41,054 nt of DNA from positions 4,808,149 through 4,849,202 of the forward strand of contig NZ_CP083986.1 of the NCBI RefSeq assembly GCF_020172685.1. The letters run 5' to 3'. The position numbers and the translations under genes are program-made. The DNA comes from [Mycobacterium] nativiensis. GTDB taxonomy: Bacteria > Actinomycetota > Actinomycetes > Mycobacteriales > Mycobacteriaceae. The notes under the pieces are model-generated. The model was given only the letters and a program-made list of their open reading frames with translations, searched no databases and was not told where the DNA came from. Shown one piece after another: positions 21,506-30,215 of this stretch; position 1 is the stretch's first letter; each line of letters begins with the position of its first letter.

Positions 21506-22489
21506 CTACGAGAACCGCAGGCCGCAGTCCTCCGTGACCGGTGCGCCGGTCATCCGGTCGGTCGCCTCGCGGATGTACTCACCGATCTGGCGCAACGACC
21601 GGGCGGCCTCCGGCACTATGGCCGACGCGAGCTGGAACCCATGCACTTGACCGGGCCACACCCTCAACTGCACCGGTACCCCGGCGGCGGCCAACCGGCT
21701 CGCAGCCAGCCGGGCATCGTGGAGCAGCACCTCGGAACCCGACACGTGGATCAACGTGGGGGGCAGGCCGGGCTTGATGTGCTCGAGCGGTTCGTAGATC
21801 TCCCCGGACTGCCCTTTACGCCGGGCCGCCCTGGCAACCAGAACGACGAGCGCGTCGAACGCCTTGGCGCCGAACATCGCATCGTTGCGAATGTTGGGGT
21901 GCGCCTGCTTGGCGGCCTTGGCGATCTGCGTCAGCGGCGACATGGCGACCATGGCCGCGGGCCGCTCACCCTCGTCGAGTAGCCGCTGGGCCAGTGCCAG
22001 GCACAGGTAGCCACCAGCAGAGTCACCGGCCAGCACGATCTGGCCGGGCCCATACCCCTGGTCACGCAGCCACCGGTAACCGTCGTAGCAGTCGTCGACC
22101 GCATCCTGCACCGAGTGGGCGGGAACCAGCCGGTAGTCGACCACCAATACCGGAGAATCCGCGTAGCGCGATAACGCGGCGACCATCCGGCCATGCGTGT
22201 CGACACCACCCGTGAGGAAGGCGCCACCGTGCAGGTACAACACGACACGGTCGGCGCCGGCGGCGGGCAGCACCCCCGGGCCACGGACCAACCGGGCGGC
22301 GCAGCGCGGTAACCGAACCGTGCCGTGCATGCTGCCCGGTGCGGGCGTGGCGGCCCGCGCGACGAAGTTCACCGCACCCCATGGCCACGGTACGTTCGGA
22401 AGGTGACTGCCGATTGCCAGGGCGGGCCGGATGGTGGCTCGGGCGGCGAGCCCGACGAGCTGACCCGCGAGGCTGGGACCGTCCTCCAC
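21506..22489 (-). CDS. Alpha/beta hydrolase of the HSL/Lip family
   Basis: 327 residues. Hormone-sensitive-lipase features: the oxyanion motif YLHGGAFLTG, the nucleophile elbow AGDSAGGYLCLAL, a catalytic Asp region near HVSGSEVLLHDAR and the catalytic His in VHGFQLASA. Mycobacterial Lip esterases of this type hydrolyse short-chain acyl esters. The GTG at 22489 has GGGAGG nearby and gives a normal family length; the frame is open to a GTG at 22657, but that extension is low-complexity (Thr/Arg from a GCGGGT repeat). It lies between, and opposite to, the two regulator genes, and shares its upstream region with operator copy 3. A role in the putative regulon is inference. Confidence 0.85.
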   Translation of the reverse strand: MEDGPSLAGQLVGLAARATIRPALAIGSHLPNVPWPWGAVNFVARAATPAPGSMHGTVRLPRCAARLVRGPGVLPAAGADRVVLYLHGGAFLTGGVDTHGRMVAALSRYADSPVLVVDYRLVPAHSVQDAVDDCYDGYRWLRDQGYGPGQIVLAGDSAGGYLCLALAQRLLDEGERPAAMVAMSPLTQIAKAAKQAHPNIRNDAMFGAKAFDALVVLVARAARRKGQSGEIYEPLEHIKPGLPPTLIHVSGSEVLLHDARLAASRLAAAGVPVQLRVWPGQVHGFQLASAIVPEAARSLRQIGEYIREATDRMTGAPVTEDCGLRFS

Positions 22490-22528
22490 CGCCTCCCGCA
22501 GGAGCGGTGAACCAGCGGCTTTGGGACC

Positions 22529-22555
22529 GCGGGCGCGGGTGCGGGTGCGGGTGCC
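22529..22555. repeat. GCGGGT hexanucleotide microrepeat
   Basis: About four consecutive 6-bp units (GCGGGC/GCGGGT) in the 5' region of the hydrolase frame. Unit number changes would keep frame. It could be slippage-prone. Confidence 0.6.
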
Positions 22556-22677
22556 ATCGTCATCGATAGCGATCAGAGTTGCGATGATCTTTTCCGTTCG
22601 TGCAATGCCCCCTACCAGGGGGGTTGTGCTCGGCGTCACTGCCGGCACCAGTTTCACGGATTTCGGGGGCCGGCGAG

Positions 22678-22694
22678 TGTCCCAATTTGGGACA
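22678..22694. promoter_or_regulatory. Palindromic operator candidate, copy 3 (hydrolase / regulator 2)
   Basis: TGTCCCAATTTGGGACA: perfect 8-bp arms around one central base. It is the best copy, 71 bp before the regulator 2 ATG and about 190 bp upstream of the divergent hydrolase start. Confidence 0.7.
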
Positions 22695-22765
22695 CCGCGG
22701 CTTGAATGTGAGCCAGGTCACGATCAGAATGTGGTGGCGGGCCTCTTGGAGTTGAGGGGGCGGTG

Positions 22766-24583
22766 ATGCTCGGGGACGGTGCCCCAGACCTGCGGGTGGC
22801 AGCAGCCCGTCTCGGCTTTCTGGAACACGGCAGGTCAGGGGTAACGGGCGTCTCCAACCTGGTGGTCGCGTCATGGGAGCGCAGCCGGGCTGCCGGGGTA
22901 GACGTGAGCCAACCGAACAGCTCATTCACCGATACGTTCGACACCGGATCCCTGCTGGTGAGCTGCGCTCAACCGATACTCGACCAGTTGGCCGACGACA
23001 TCGCTGACTCCCCGCTGGTAGTGGCCCTGACCGATAAAACCGCCCGCCTCGTCCAACGGGTTGACTGCTCGGCAGAGGTCGCTCGCATGCTTGACCGGGT
23101 GGAATTCGCTCCCGGATTCGATTACGCAGAGTCGACCATGGGCACCAACGGGGTGGGCACGGTATTCGAGGCGGGCCAGCCGGTCAGCGTGGTCGGCCCC
23201 GAGCACTTCACCGAGAAGCTGCAGCAATTCGGGTGCACCGGCGCCCCCATCATCGACCCCATCACCGGACGCGTCGAGGGCGTCCTGGACATCTCGACAC
23301 CTGCCCGCTCGTGGAACCCCCTGGTGCGCACCCTGGTCAAGGCCGCCGCCAAGGACATCAGCCGTAATTTCCTGCTCGACCGCAGCCAGGACCAGCAGGC
23401 CATCTTCGACACCTACCTGCGCGTCGCCGGCCGGTCGGCCAGACAGGCCGTCTTCGCGTTCGGTCACTCGGTGTCGATCGCCAACCCAGTCGCCCAGCAG
23501 ATGTTCAACGCCGACGAACAGCGAGTGCTCTATGAGTGTGCGACGTTCTTCATGACACACCGCGACTCCACGAGCGACTCGTTCCCCCTGCCGGGCAGAG
23601 AGCGCTTGGTGCATCTCCGGGGGACCCGTGTCGTGGTCGGCTCGGATGTCGTCGGCGTGGTGGTCGTCATCGATCCGCTACCCGGCCAACGACCCGGACC
23701 ACCGGCGGCCTACCCACAGCAACTGCTGCCCCGACTCCGGTCGGCGACCGAGCCAGCCGCGAAGGTGCCGGTCGAGCCGTTCAGCTCACCGACGTGGCTG
23801 CGGGCCTGCGACGAACTGCGGGACGCGCTCCGGGAGAGAAAGCCTGCGCTGGTGGTCGGCGAGCCCGGCGTCGGGAAGCTCACCCTGGTGACGGAGCTGT
23901 TCCATGCGGAGTACCCCGGCGCCCGCCGTATCGCGGTCGACGCGGCCCGATTCGGATCTGAGCGACCACCGCCGTACGTCCGAACGCTACTGAGTAATCC
24001 GAATGAGCCGACACTGTGTGTCGTGCGCGACCCCGATCAGGCCGGCCCGGACGGCGCCGAACCGCTCGAGGAATTCTTGTCCGCGGTCGAATCGCTGGGT
24101 GAGGCCGCGTGGCTGGTCGGCACGGTGTTCTCGCCCGTCCCGGACATACCGTTCGGTCCGTGGCTCGATCACTTCGACACCACGATCACCGTGCCACCGC
24201 TGCGCTACCGCACCGATGACCTGCCCGCCGTCACCGCCGAACTGCTCCGGGAGATCGCACCGGAACACCGAGTGGGTCTCAGCCCGGCTGCGCAACGCCT
24301 CATCTCCCGATACTCGTGGCCTGGCAACCTCGCTCAACTGCGCGAGGCGCTGGTGCACGCCCTTCATCGGCGCCCGGTCGGCGAAATTCGGGAGTCCGAT
24401 CTGCCCGGCTACTGCCAGACCACCTCCCGCCGCACGTTGACTCCGATCGAAACCGCCGAACGCGACGCGATCGTCGCGGCCCTTCGGGACGTGAACGGCA
24501 ACCGGGTGGCCGCCGCGATGCAACTGGGAATGTCGCGTTCGAGCCTTTACCGGAAGTTGAAGACCTACGGGATCACCGCGTGA
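22766..24583 (+). CDS. AcoR-type transcriptional regulator 2
   Basis: 605 residues, a paralogue of regulator 1 and collinear with it throughout. The GAF domain keeps MGTNGVGT and CTGAPIIDP. The AAA+ region has GEPGVGKL at Walker A, so the Ser/Thr after Lys is lost, and Walker B is degenerate (LCVVRDPDQ). No GAFTGA is present. The last 19 residues, GMSRSSLYRKLKTYGITA with the preceding Leu, are the same as in regulator 1, implying the same DNA target. The ATG at 22766 has GAGGGGG 5 nt upstream; a GTG lies one codon earlier. The perfect palindrome 71 bp upstream suggests autoregulation. ATP hydrolysis by this copy is doubtful. Confidence 0.88.
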   Translation: MLGDGAPDLRVAAARLGFLEHGRSGVTGVSNLVVASWERSRAAGVDVSQPNSSFTDTFDTGSLLVSCAQPILDQLADDIADSPLVVALTDKTARLVQRVDCSAEVARMLDRVEFAPGFDYAESTMGTNGVGTVFEAGQPVSVVGPEHFTEKLQQFGCTGAPIIDPITGRVEGVLDISTPARSWNPLVRTLVKAAAKDISRNFLLDRSQDQQAIFDTYLRVAGRSARQAVFAFGHSVSIANPVAQQMFNADEQRVLYECATFFMTHRDSTSDSFPLPGRERLVHLRGTRVVVGSDVVGVVVVIDPLPGQRPGPPAAYPQQLLPRLRSATEPAAKVPVEPFSSPTWLRACDELRDALRERKPALVVGEPGVGKLTLVTELFHAEYPGARRIAVDAARFGSERPPPYVRTLLSNPNEPTLCVVRDPDQAGPDGAEPLEEFLSAVESLGEAAWLVGTVFSPVPDIPFGPWLDHFDTTITVPPLRYRTDDLPAVTAELLREIAPEHRVGLSPAAQRLISRYSWPGNLAQLREALVHALHRRPVGEIRESDLPGYCQTTSRRTLTPIETAERDAIVAALRDVNGNRVAAAMQLGMSRSSLYRKLKTYGITA

Positions 24584-24603
24584 TCCCGCTGCGCGCCGAC
24601 CCC

Positions 24604-25593
24604 TCAGAACAGTGAAATCTGCTCACCGGCCGGCCCGACGTCGACGAACTCCTCGATGTCGGTGCCGCCCACCACGCCGGCCACGCAGGCCATGAAGTCC
24701 GCATCGGTGACCAGCGGCACCCCGAGTTCTCGCGCCTGATAGCCCTTGCCCTGTTCGGCCCGGTCGTCGTTGCAGATCACCAGCGAGGTGTTCATGTCCA
24801 CGACGTCGCTGTAGGCCAGCCCGGCGTGCAGAATGCGTTCGACGAGTTCCTCGTGGGTACGGGTGCATTCAGCCGACAGCGCCACCCGCATGCCCTGCAC
24901 CATCGGGCGACCCCGCTGGTAGCGCCCGGGGTTGAGGTAGGCGCACGGCATCCGCGCCGCCAGCGCCTTCAGCGGCCGCAGTTCGTCGTGGGTGATCCGG
25001 CCGTTGGGCCAGCGTCGCCGGGTCACCGGCCGCACCGGCAGCCACACATCGCGCTCCCTCGCCCGCGCCAGCGCGGGCACCAGCACCCCGGCCAGTACCC
25101 GGGCGTCGTCGAGTGCATCGTGCGCCCGGGTCTGCACGACGCCCCAGTGTGCGGCCAGCGTCTGCAACCGCAGGTTGTCCAGGCCCAGGTCGAGGCGTCG
25201 GGCCAGCTCCAGGGTGCACATCACCGAGTCGACGGGCAGTACGGCGCCGGCCATCTCGGCCTCGGCCGCCAGGAATGTGTAGTCGAACGCAACGTTGTGC
25301 GCCACCAGGGTGCGACCGGCCAGCAGCTCGACTACCTCGCCTACGACGTCGGCGAACTGCGGCTGTCCGGCCAGCATCTCGGCGGTGAGCCCGTGCACAT
25401 GGGTGGGCCCGGGGTCGGTCCCCGGGTTGACCAGATGTGACACCGAGCGCTCCACCTGGCCGTCGGCGTCGAGGGCCAGCGCAGCGACGCTCAGCACCCG
25501 GGCCTGTCCGGGCCGGAACCCCGACGTCTCGACATCCACGACGACCCAGCCGTCACCGGGATCTCGGGCCGGGCGCCCCCACAGCGCACTCAT
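24604..25593 (-). CDS. dnaQ: DEDDh exonuclease with C-terminal BRCT domain (DnaQ-like)
   Basis: 329 residues, the length of M. tuberculosis Rv3711c as recalled. Exonuclease motifs: ExoI VVVDVETSG (Asp, Glu), ExoII LVAHNVAFDYTFL (Asp) and ExoIII RAHDALDDARVLAGVL (His, Asp), i.e. the DEDDh group. The C-terminal part (about 240-329) resembles a BRCT domain, VQGMRVALSAECTRTHEELV through SLVICNDDRAEQGKGYQARELGVPLVTD. It is annotated as a DNA polymerase III epsilon subunit, but mycobacteria proofread mainly through the DnaE1 PHP domain, so a repair role is as likely. The start at 25593 (MSALWGRPARD) is chosen by length. It is convergent with regulator 2 (20-bp gap) and divergent from murT. Confidence 0.9.
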   Translation of the reverse strand: MSALWGRPARDPGDGWVVVDVETSGFRPGQARVLSVAALALDADGQVERSVSHLVNPGTDPGPTHVHGLTAEMLAGQPQFADVVGEVVELLAGRTLVAHNVAFDYTFLAAEAEMAGAVLPVDSVMCTLELARRLDLGLDNLRLQTLAAHWGVVQTRAHDALDDARVLAGVLVPALARARERDVWLPVRPVTRRRWPNGRITHDELRPLKALAARMPCAYLNPGRYQRGRPMVQGMRVALSAECTRTHEELVERILHAGLAYSDVVDMNTSLVICNDDRAEQGKGYQARELGVPLVTDADFMACVAGVVGGTDIEEFVDVGPAGEQISLF

Positions 25594-25655
25594 GCCACTG
25601 AGGATGGCACGCCGGGCCGACGGAGGTCCGTCCGCTCTGGCCCGTGTCGTCAACT

Positions 25656-25661
25656 TAAACT
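25656..25661 (+). promoter_or_regulatory. Candidate -10 box (TAAACT) for leaderless murT-gatD
   Basis: TAAACT ends 6 nt before the murT GTG at 25668, putting the transcription start on the start codon. Confidence 0.5.
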
Positions 25662-25667
25662 TCCGAG

Positions 25668-26894
25668 GTGATCAATGCCCGTGGACGACTCGCGCTCGCC
25701 GCCGGAGCGAGCGCCCGCTGGGCATCGCGGGTGACCGGCCGCGGCGCGGGCGCGATGATCGGCGGCCTGGTCGCGATGACCCTGGACCGCTCGATCCTGC
25801 GCCAGCTCGGCACCGGGCGGCGCACCGTCGTCGTCACCGGAACCAACGGCAAGTCGACCACCACCCGGATGATCGCCGCCGCGCTGCGCGATCTGGGCCC
25901 GGTGGCCACCAACGCCGAAGGCGCCAACATGGACGCCGGGCTGGTGGCGGCACTGGCAGCAGACCGCGGCGCCGGGCTAGCGGCCCTCGAGGTCGACGAG
26001 ATGCACGTCCCGCACGTTGCCGATGCGGTCGGGCCGGCGGTGGTCGTGCTGCTCAACCTGTCCCGCGACCAGCTGGACCGGGTCGGCGAGATCAACGCCG
26101 TCGAGCAGGCGTTGCGGGGCGGCTTGGCCAAGCACCCGAACGCCGTGGTGGTGGCCAACTGCGACGACGTGCTGATGACCTCGGCCGCCCACGACAGCCC
26201 GCACGTGGTGTGGGTCGCCGCCGGCGGCCGGTGGGAAGGCGACTCGGTGAGCTGCCCGCGCAGCGGTGAGGTCATCGAGCGCGACGGGGTGCAGTGGCGT
26301 TCCACCGGCGCCGACTTCGCCCGGCCCGAACCGCAGTGGTGGTACGACGACACGACGCTCTACGGACCGGACGGGCTGGCCCTGCCGATGCAGCTGGCGC
26401 TGCCCGGTGCGGTCAACCGGGGCAACGCCGCCCAGGCCGTGGCCGCGGCGGTGACGCTGGGCGCCGACCCCGCCGCCGCGGTGGCCGCGGTGTCCGCGGT
26501 AGACGAGGTGGCGGGCCGCTACCGCAGCGTGCAGGTCGGCCAGCACACAGTGCGGATGTTGCTGGCCAAGAACCCGGCCGGCTGGCAGGAGGCGCTGTCG
26601 ATGGTCGACAAGCACGCCGCCGGGGTGGTGATCGCCGTCAACGGGCAGGTGCCCGACGGGGAGGACCTGTCCTGGCTGTGGGACGTGCGCTTCGAGCACT
26701 TCGAGGGTGTTCATGTGGTCGCGGCCGGCGAGCGCGGCACCGACCTGGCGGTGCGACTCGGCTACGCCGGCGTGCAGCACACGCTGGTGCACGACACCGT
26801 CGCGGCCATTGCGTCCTGCCCGCCCGGTCGGGTCGAGGTGGTCGCCAACTACACCGCGTTCCTGCAGTTGCAGCGGAGGTTGGGTGATGGCTGA
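25668..26894 (+). CDS. murT: Lipid II isoglutaminyl synthase, MurT subunit
   Basis: 408 residues. MurT is a Mur-ligase-like ATPase that, with GatD, amidates the alpha-carboxyl of D-Glu in lipid II to D-isoglutamine. The P-loop VVVTGTNGKSTTTRM (about 54-68) and LLNLSRDQLDRVGEI are the Mur ligase core. The C-terminal DUF1727 domain has VDEVAGRYRSVQVGQHTVRMLLAKNPAGWQE. The region that in Staphylococcus and Streptococcus MurT forms a four-Cys zinc ribbon reads SCPRSGEVIERDGVQWRSTG here, with only one Cys kept. The GTG start is probably leaderless. gatD overlaps the last 8 bp. Confidence 0.94.
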   Translation: MINARGRLALAAGASARWASRVTGRGAGAMIGGLVAMTLDRSILRQLGTGRRTVVVTGTNGKSTTTRMIAAALRDLGPVATNAEGANMDAGLVAALAADRGAGLAALEVDEMHVPHVADAVGPAVVVLLNLSRDQLDRVGEINAVEQALRGGLAKHPNAVVVANCDDVLMTSAAHDSPHVVWVAAGGRWEGDSVSCPRSGEVIERDGVQWRSTGADFARPEPQWWYDDTTLYGPDGLALPMQLALPGAVNRGNAAQAVAAAVTLGADPAAAVAAVSAVDEVAGRYRSVQVGQHTVRMLLAKNPAGWQEALSMVDKHAAGVVIAVNGQVPDGEDLSWLWDVRFEHFEGVHVVAAGERGTDLAVRLGYAGVQHTLVHDTVAAIASCPPGRVEVVANYTAFLQLQRRLGDG

Positions 26895-27600
26895 TCCGGT
26901 GCGGATCGGGCTGGTGCTGCCCGACGTGATGGGCACCTACGGCGACGGCGGCAACGCGGTGGTACTGGCCCAACGGCTGCTGCTGCGGGGTATCGCCGCC
27001 GAGATCGTCGAGATCACGTTGCGTGATCCGGTGCCCGAATCGCTCGACATCTACACCCTGGGCGGCGCCGAGGACTACGCGCAACGCCTGGCCACCCGGC
27101 ATCTGATCACCTACCCGGGGCTGCAGCGCGCCGCGGAGCGCGGCGCGCCCGTGCTGGCGATCTGCGCGGCCATCCAGGTGCTCGGGGCCTGGTATGAGAC
27201 CTCGGCCGGGGAGCGGGTCGATGGGGTGGGTCTGCTGGACCTGACCACCTCACCGCAGGAGATGCGCACCATCGGCGAGGTGGTCGCCACCCCGCTGCTG
27301 GCGGGACTGACGGCTCCACTGACCGGCTTCGAGAACCACCGCGGGGGCACCGTGCTGGGACCGGCCGCATCGCCGCTGGGCAAGGTGACCAAGGGAGCCG
27401 GCAACAGGGCCGGTGACGGATTAGACGGCGCGGTGCAGGGCAGCGTCATCGCCACCTACCTGCACGGGCCGTGCCTGGCCCGCAACCCCGAGCTGGCCGA
27501 CCTGCTGTTGTCGAAGGTGGTCGGCGAGCTGGCGCCGCTCGAGCTGCCCGAGGTGGAATTGCTGCGAGCCGAGCGACTGGCCGCGCCGCGGCGGGCCTGA
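26887..27600 (+). CDS. gatD: Lipid II isoglutaminyl synthase, GatD glutaminase subunit
   Basis: 237 residues, CobB/CobQ-type class I glutamine amidotransferase that supplies ammonia to MurT. The nucleophile Cys lies in VLAICAAIQVLG and the catalytic His in YLHGPCLARNPELAD. The IYTLGGAEDYAQ and GFENHRGGT segments are typical of GatD. It is often misannotated as cobQ2 (Rv3713). The ATG overlaps murT by 8 bp, guaranteeing paired synthesis. The pucR-like gene starts 16 bp later. Confidence 0.93.
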   Translation: MADPVRIGLVLPDVMGTYGDGGNAVVLAQRLLLRGIAAEIVEITLRDPVPESLDIYTLGGAEDYAQRLATRHLITYPGLQRAAERGAPVLAICAAIQVLGAWYETSAGERVDGVGLLDLTTSPQEMRTIGEVVATPLLAGLTAPLTGFENHRGGTVLGPAASPLGKVTKGAGNRAGDGLDGAVQGSVIATYLHGPCLARNPELADLLLSKVVGELAPLELPEVELLRAERLAAPRRA

Positions 27601-27603
27601 CAC

Positions 27604-27609
27604 TACGTT
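27604..27609 (+). promoter_or_regulatory. Candidate -10 box (TACGTT) for the PucR-like regulator
   Basis: TACGTT ends 7 nt before the ATG at 27617, directly behind the gatD stop, giving a likely leaderless start separate from gatD read-through. The same box precedes ami1. Confidence 0.4.
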
Positions 27610-27616
27610 TGCGGCT

Positions 27617-28894
27617 ATGACCGACGAGAGCACCATCGCCGAAGCCGCGATCGGCATCTCGGAACGGCTCTATGCTCGGCTGGCCGAAACCACCGGAGTC
27701 ATCGAGGACATGGTGGCCAGCCAGTCGCCGGAGCTGACCGGGGACCCGGCCCTGCTGGGGCTGCTGCACGCAACCGTGGCGGCCAATGTCGACACCTACT
27801 TCTCGGCGATCCGGCACAACATCCCGGTGGCCGATATCGCCGCTCCCGCCGTGGCACTCGAGCATGCCCGCCGGCTGGCGCAGCGCGGAGTGCCGGTGAA
27901 CGCCCTGGTGCGCGGCTACCGGCTGGGCCACTCGATTGCGCTGCAACTGGTACTCGAGGAGATCCGCGCCGCCCAGTTGGAACCCGACCTGAGCCTGAGC
28001 GTGCTCGGGCAGATGTCGACGTTGATGTTCGGCTACATCGACGAGATGTCGCAGCAGGTGGTCGCCGTCTACCAGATCGAACGGGAGCGCTGGCTGGAGA
28101 GCCGAAATGCGGTGCGCGCGTTGCGGGTACGCGAGATCCTGTCCGGGGACAGCTTGGACGTCGATACGATGACGACCGCGATCCGTTACCCGCTGCGGCG
28201 AACCCACGTCGCGATCGTGGTGTGGTACCCCGACTCAGGCGGCGACCGGCTTTCCGCCGCAGAGGGTTTCATCAAGCACCTCGCCGAATCACTCGCGGTG
28301 CACGGCGCGCCGTTGTTCATCCCGGCCGACAACACCACCGGGTGGGCGTGGATTCCACTGCCTTCAACGACCTGGCCCGATGAACCCGGTGTGGTGGAAC
28401 AGATTCGCGGCTATGCGTTGGCCGCGGCCGACGAACCGTGGGTCGCGATCGGTGATCCGATGCCCGGGGTCCAGGGCTTCCGCCGGTCGCATCAGCAGGC
28501 GCTGGCGGCTCACAGCCTGGCGGTCGCCTCCGGTTCGGCCCGGGTCAGCGCGGCGGGCGATCCGGGGTTGTCCGCCGCGGCACTGCTCGGCGGCGATGTC
28601 GAGGCGGCGCGGGCGTGGGTCGGCGAGGTGCTGGGCCCGTTGGCCTGCGCCACCGAGCCCGACGAGCGGCTGCGCGAAACCCTGCGGGTGTTCCTGCGGA
28701 CCGGCTCCAGCTTCAAGGCGGCCGGTGAACTGCTGCACTTCCACGTCAACACCATGAAGTACCGCATCCAGCGGGCCGTCGAACGCCGCGGCCGCCCGAT
28801 CGCCGAGGATCGCCTCGACGTCGAGATCGCGCTGCTGCTGTGCCAGTGGTACGGAACGGCGGTGTTGTCTGCGTTGTCTCCCGGAGACGAATAG
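27617..28894 (+). CDS. PucR/CdaR-family transcriptional regulator
   Basis: 425 residues. The N-terminal half (about 1-165) is helical with VRGYRLGHSIALQLVLEEI, as in RsbT-type/PucR N-terminal regions. A central GGDEF-like CdaR region (about 180-300) contains YPLRRTHVAIVVWYPDSGGD. The C-terminal PucR HTH (about 355-425) reads LRETLRVFLRTGSSFKAAGE, then LLHFHVNTMKYRIQRAVE. It lies immediately upstream of alkB on the same strand, so control of the alkane cluster is the simplest inference; TetR-type AlkU/AlkX regulators usually fill that role in actinobacteria. The effector is not evident. Confidence 0.87.
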   Translation: MTDESTIAEAAIGISERLYARLAETTGVIEDMVASQSPELTGDPALLGLLHATVAANVDTYFSAIRHNIPVADIAAPAVALEHARRLAQRGVPVNALVRGYRLGHSIALQLVLEEIRAAQLEPDLSLSVLGQMSTLMFGYIDEMSQQVVAVYQIERERWLESRNAVRALRVREILSGDSLDVDTMTTAIRYPLRRTHVAIVVWYPDSGGDRLSAAEGFIKHLAESLAVHGAPLFIPADNTTGWAWIPLPSTTWPDEPGVVEQIRGYALAAADEPWVAIGDPMPGVQGFRRSHQQALAAHSLAVASGSARVSAAGDPGLSAAALLGGDVEAARAWVGEVLGPLACATEPDERLRETLRVFLRTGSSFKAAGELLHFHVNTMKYRIQRAVERRGRPIAEDRLDVEIALLLCQWYGTAVLSALSPGDE

Positions 28895-28944
28895 CCGGCC
28901 GATTTCCGGCTGCGCGGGACGAGCGACGGCCGGGCACCGATACC

Positions 28945-28972
28945 TAACGTCGAGGTCATCAAAGCTATGACC
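28945..28972 (+). promoter_or_regulatory. alkB promoter -10 (TAACGT) with adjacent inverted repeat
   Basis: TAACGT (28945-28950) is followed by GGTCAT-N7-ATGACC (28954-28972), a 19-bp inverted repeat just downstream of the expected transcription start. A protein bound here would block elongation or initiation, so it is a good operator candidate for alkB. The AAAGG ribosome-binding site and ATG 28992 follow. Confidence 0.45.
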
Positions 28973-28991
28973 AGGCGAAAGGTTGACATCG

Positions 28992-30215
28992 ATGAGCACC
29001 GAAGTGGCCGGTGGGCCGGCGATCTGGCAGGACAAGAAACGTCATCTGTGGCTGTTGGGCCTATTCGTGCCCACCATGATGTTCCTGGTGCTGCCGCTGG
29101 TGTGGGCGATGAACAAGGCCGGCTGGCACACGGGGGCGCAGCTGCCGTTGTACATCGGGCCGATCCTGCTCTACGCGATCCTGCCGGCGCTGGACCTGTG
29201 GATCGGGGCCGACGGGCAGAACCCGCCGGATGAGGTGATGAGCGCGCTGGAGGACGACAAGTACTACCGCTACGCGACCTACGCCTACATCCCGTTCCAG
29301 TACGCCAGCGCCATCTTCGGCGCCTACCTGTTCACCGCATCGGACCTGGGCTGGCTCGGCTTCGACGGTTCGCTGGGCTGGCTGGGCAAGATCGGGGTGG
29401 CGATGTCCGCGGCGACGGTGGCCGGAGTCGGCATCAACACCGCCCACGAGCTGGGCCACAAGCGCGACTCGCTGGAGCGGTGGCTGTCCAAGATCACCCT
29501 CGCCCAGGTCTGCTACGGCCACTTCTACGTCGAGCACAACCGCGGCCACCACGTGCGGGTGGCCACCCCGGAGGACCCGGCGTCGGCGCGGTTCGGCGAG
29601 ACGTTCTGGGAGTTCCTGCCGCGCAGCACCTGGGGCGGCATCCGCTCGGCGTGGGAGCTGGAGGCGCAGCGCGTCCGCCGGACCGGCAAGAACCCCTGGG
29701 ACCCGCGGACCTGGGCGGGCAACGACGTGATCAACGCGCTGGCGATGTCAATCGTGTTCTGGGGCGTGATGATCGCGGTGTTCGGGGTGGCGCTGCTCCC
29801 CTACGTGCTGATCAACGCCTTCTACGGCTCGTCGCTGCTGGAGTCGGTGAACTACCTGGAGCACTACGGATTGGTGCGCCAGAAGCAGGCCGGCGGCCGT
29901 TACGAGCGCTGCACCCCGCAGCACAGCTGGAACTCCGACCACATGGTGACCAACCTGTTCCTCTACCACCTGCAGCGGCACAGCGATCACCACGCCAACC
30001 CGACCCGGCGCTACCAGACGCTGCGCAGCTTCGACGACTCGCCGAACCTGCCGGCCGGATATGGAGCACTCATTGGGGTGACGTACTTCCCGACGGTATG
30101 GCGCAAGCTGATGGACCACCGGGTGCTGGAGCACTACGCCGGTGACATCACCCGGGCCAACATCTCGCCGCGCCGCCGAGAGAAGATCCTGGCTCGTTAC
30201 GGGGCGGTGGCCTGA
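28992..30215 (+). CDS. alkB: Alkane 1-monooxygenase AlkB
   Basis: 407 residues, integral-membrane di-iron hydroxylase that converts n-alkanes to 1-alkanols. Histidine boxes in order: [16 protein letters not shown], and [16 protein letters not shown], plus [10 protein letters not shown], the HYG motif diagnostic for AlkB. Six hydrophobic stretches are visible, e.g. [38 protein letters not shown] and [20 protein letters not shown]. The ATG at 28992 is preferred to the TTG at 28983. Its stop overlaps rubA1's start (TGATG). It receives electrons from the rubredoxin genes downstream. Confidence 0.97.
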   Translation: MSTEVAGGPAIWQDKKRHLWLLGLFVPTMMFLVLPLVWAMNKAGWHTGAQLPLYIGPILLYAILPALDLWIGADGQNPPDEVMSALEDDKYYRYATYAYIPFQYASAIFGAYLFTASDLGWLGFDGSLGWLGKIGVAMSAATVAGVGINTAHELGHKRDSLERWLSKITLAQVCYGHFYVEHNRGHHVRVATPEDPASARFGETFWEFLPRSTWGGIRSAWELEAQRVRRTGKNPWDPRTWAGNDVINALAMSIVFWGVMIAVFGVALLPYVLINAFYGSSLLESVNYLEHYGLVRQKQAGGRYERCTPQHSWNSDHMVTNLFLYHLQRHSDHHANPTRRYQTLRSFDDSPNLPAGYGALIGVTYFPTVWRKLMDHRVLEHYAGDITRANISPRRREKILARYGAVA

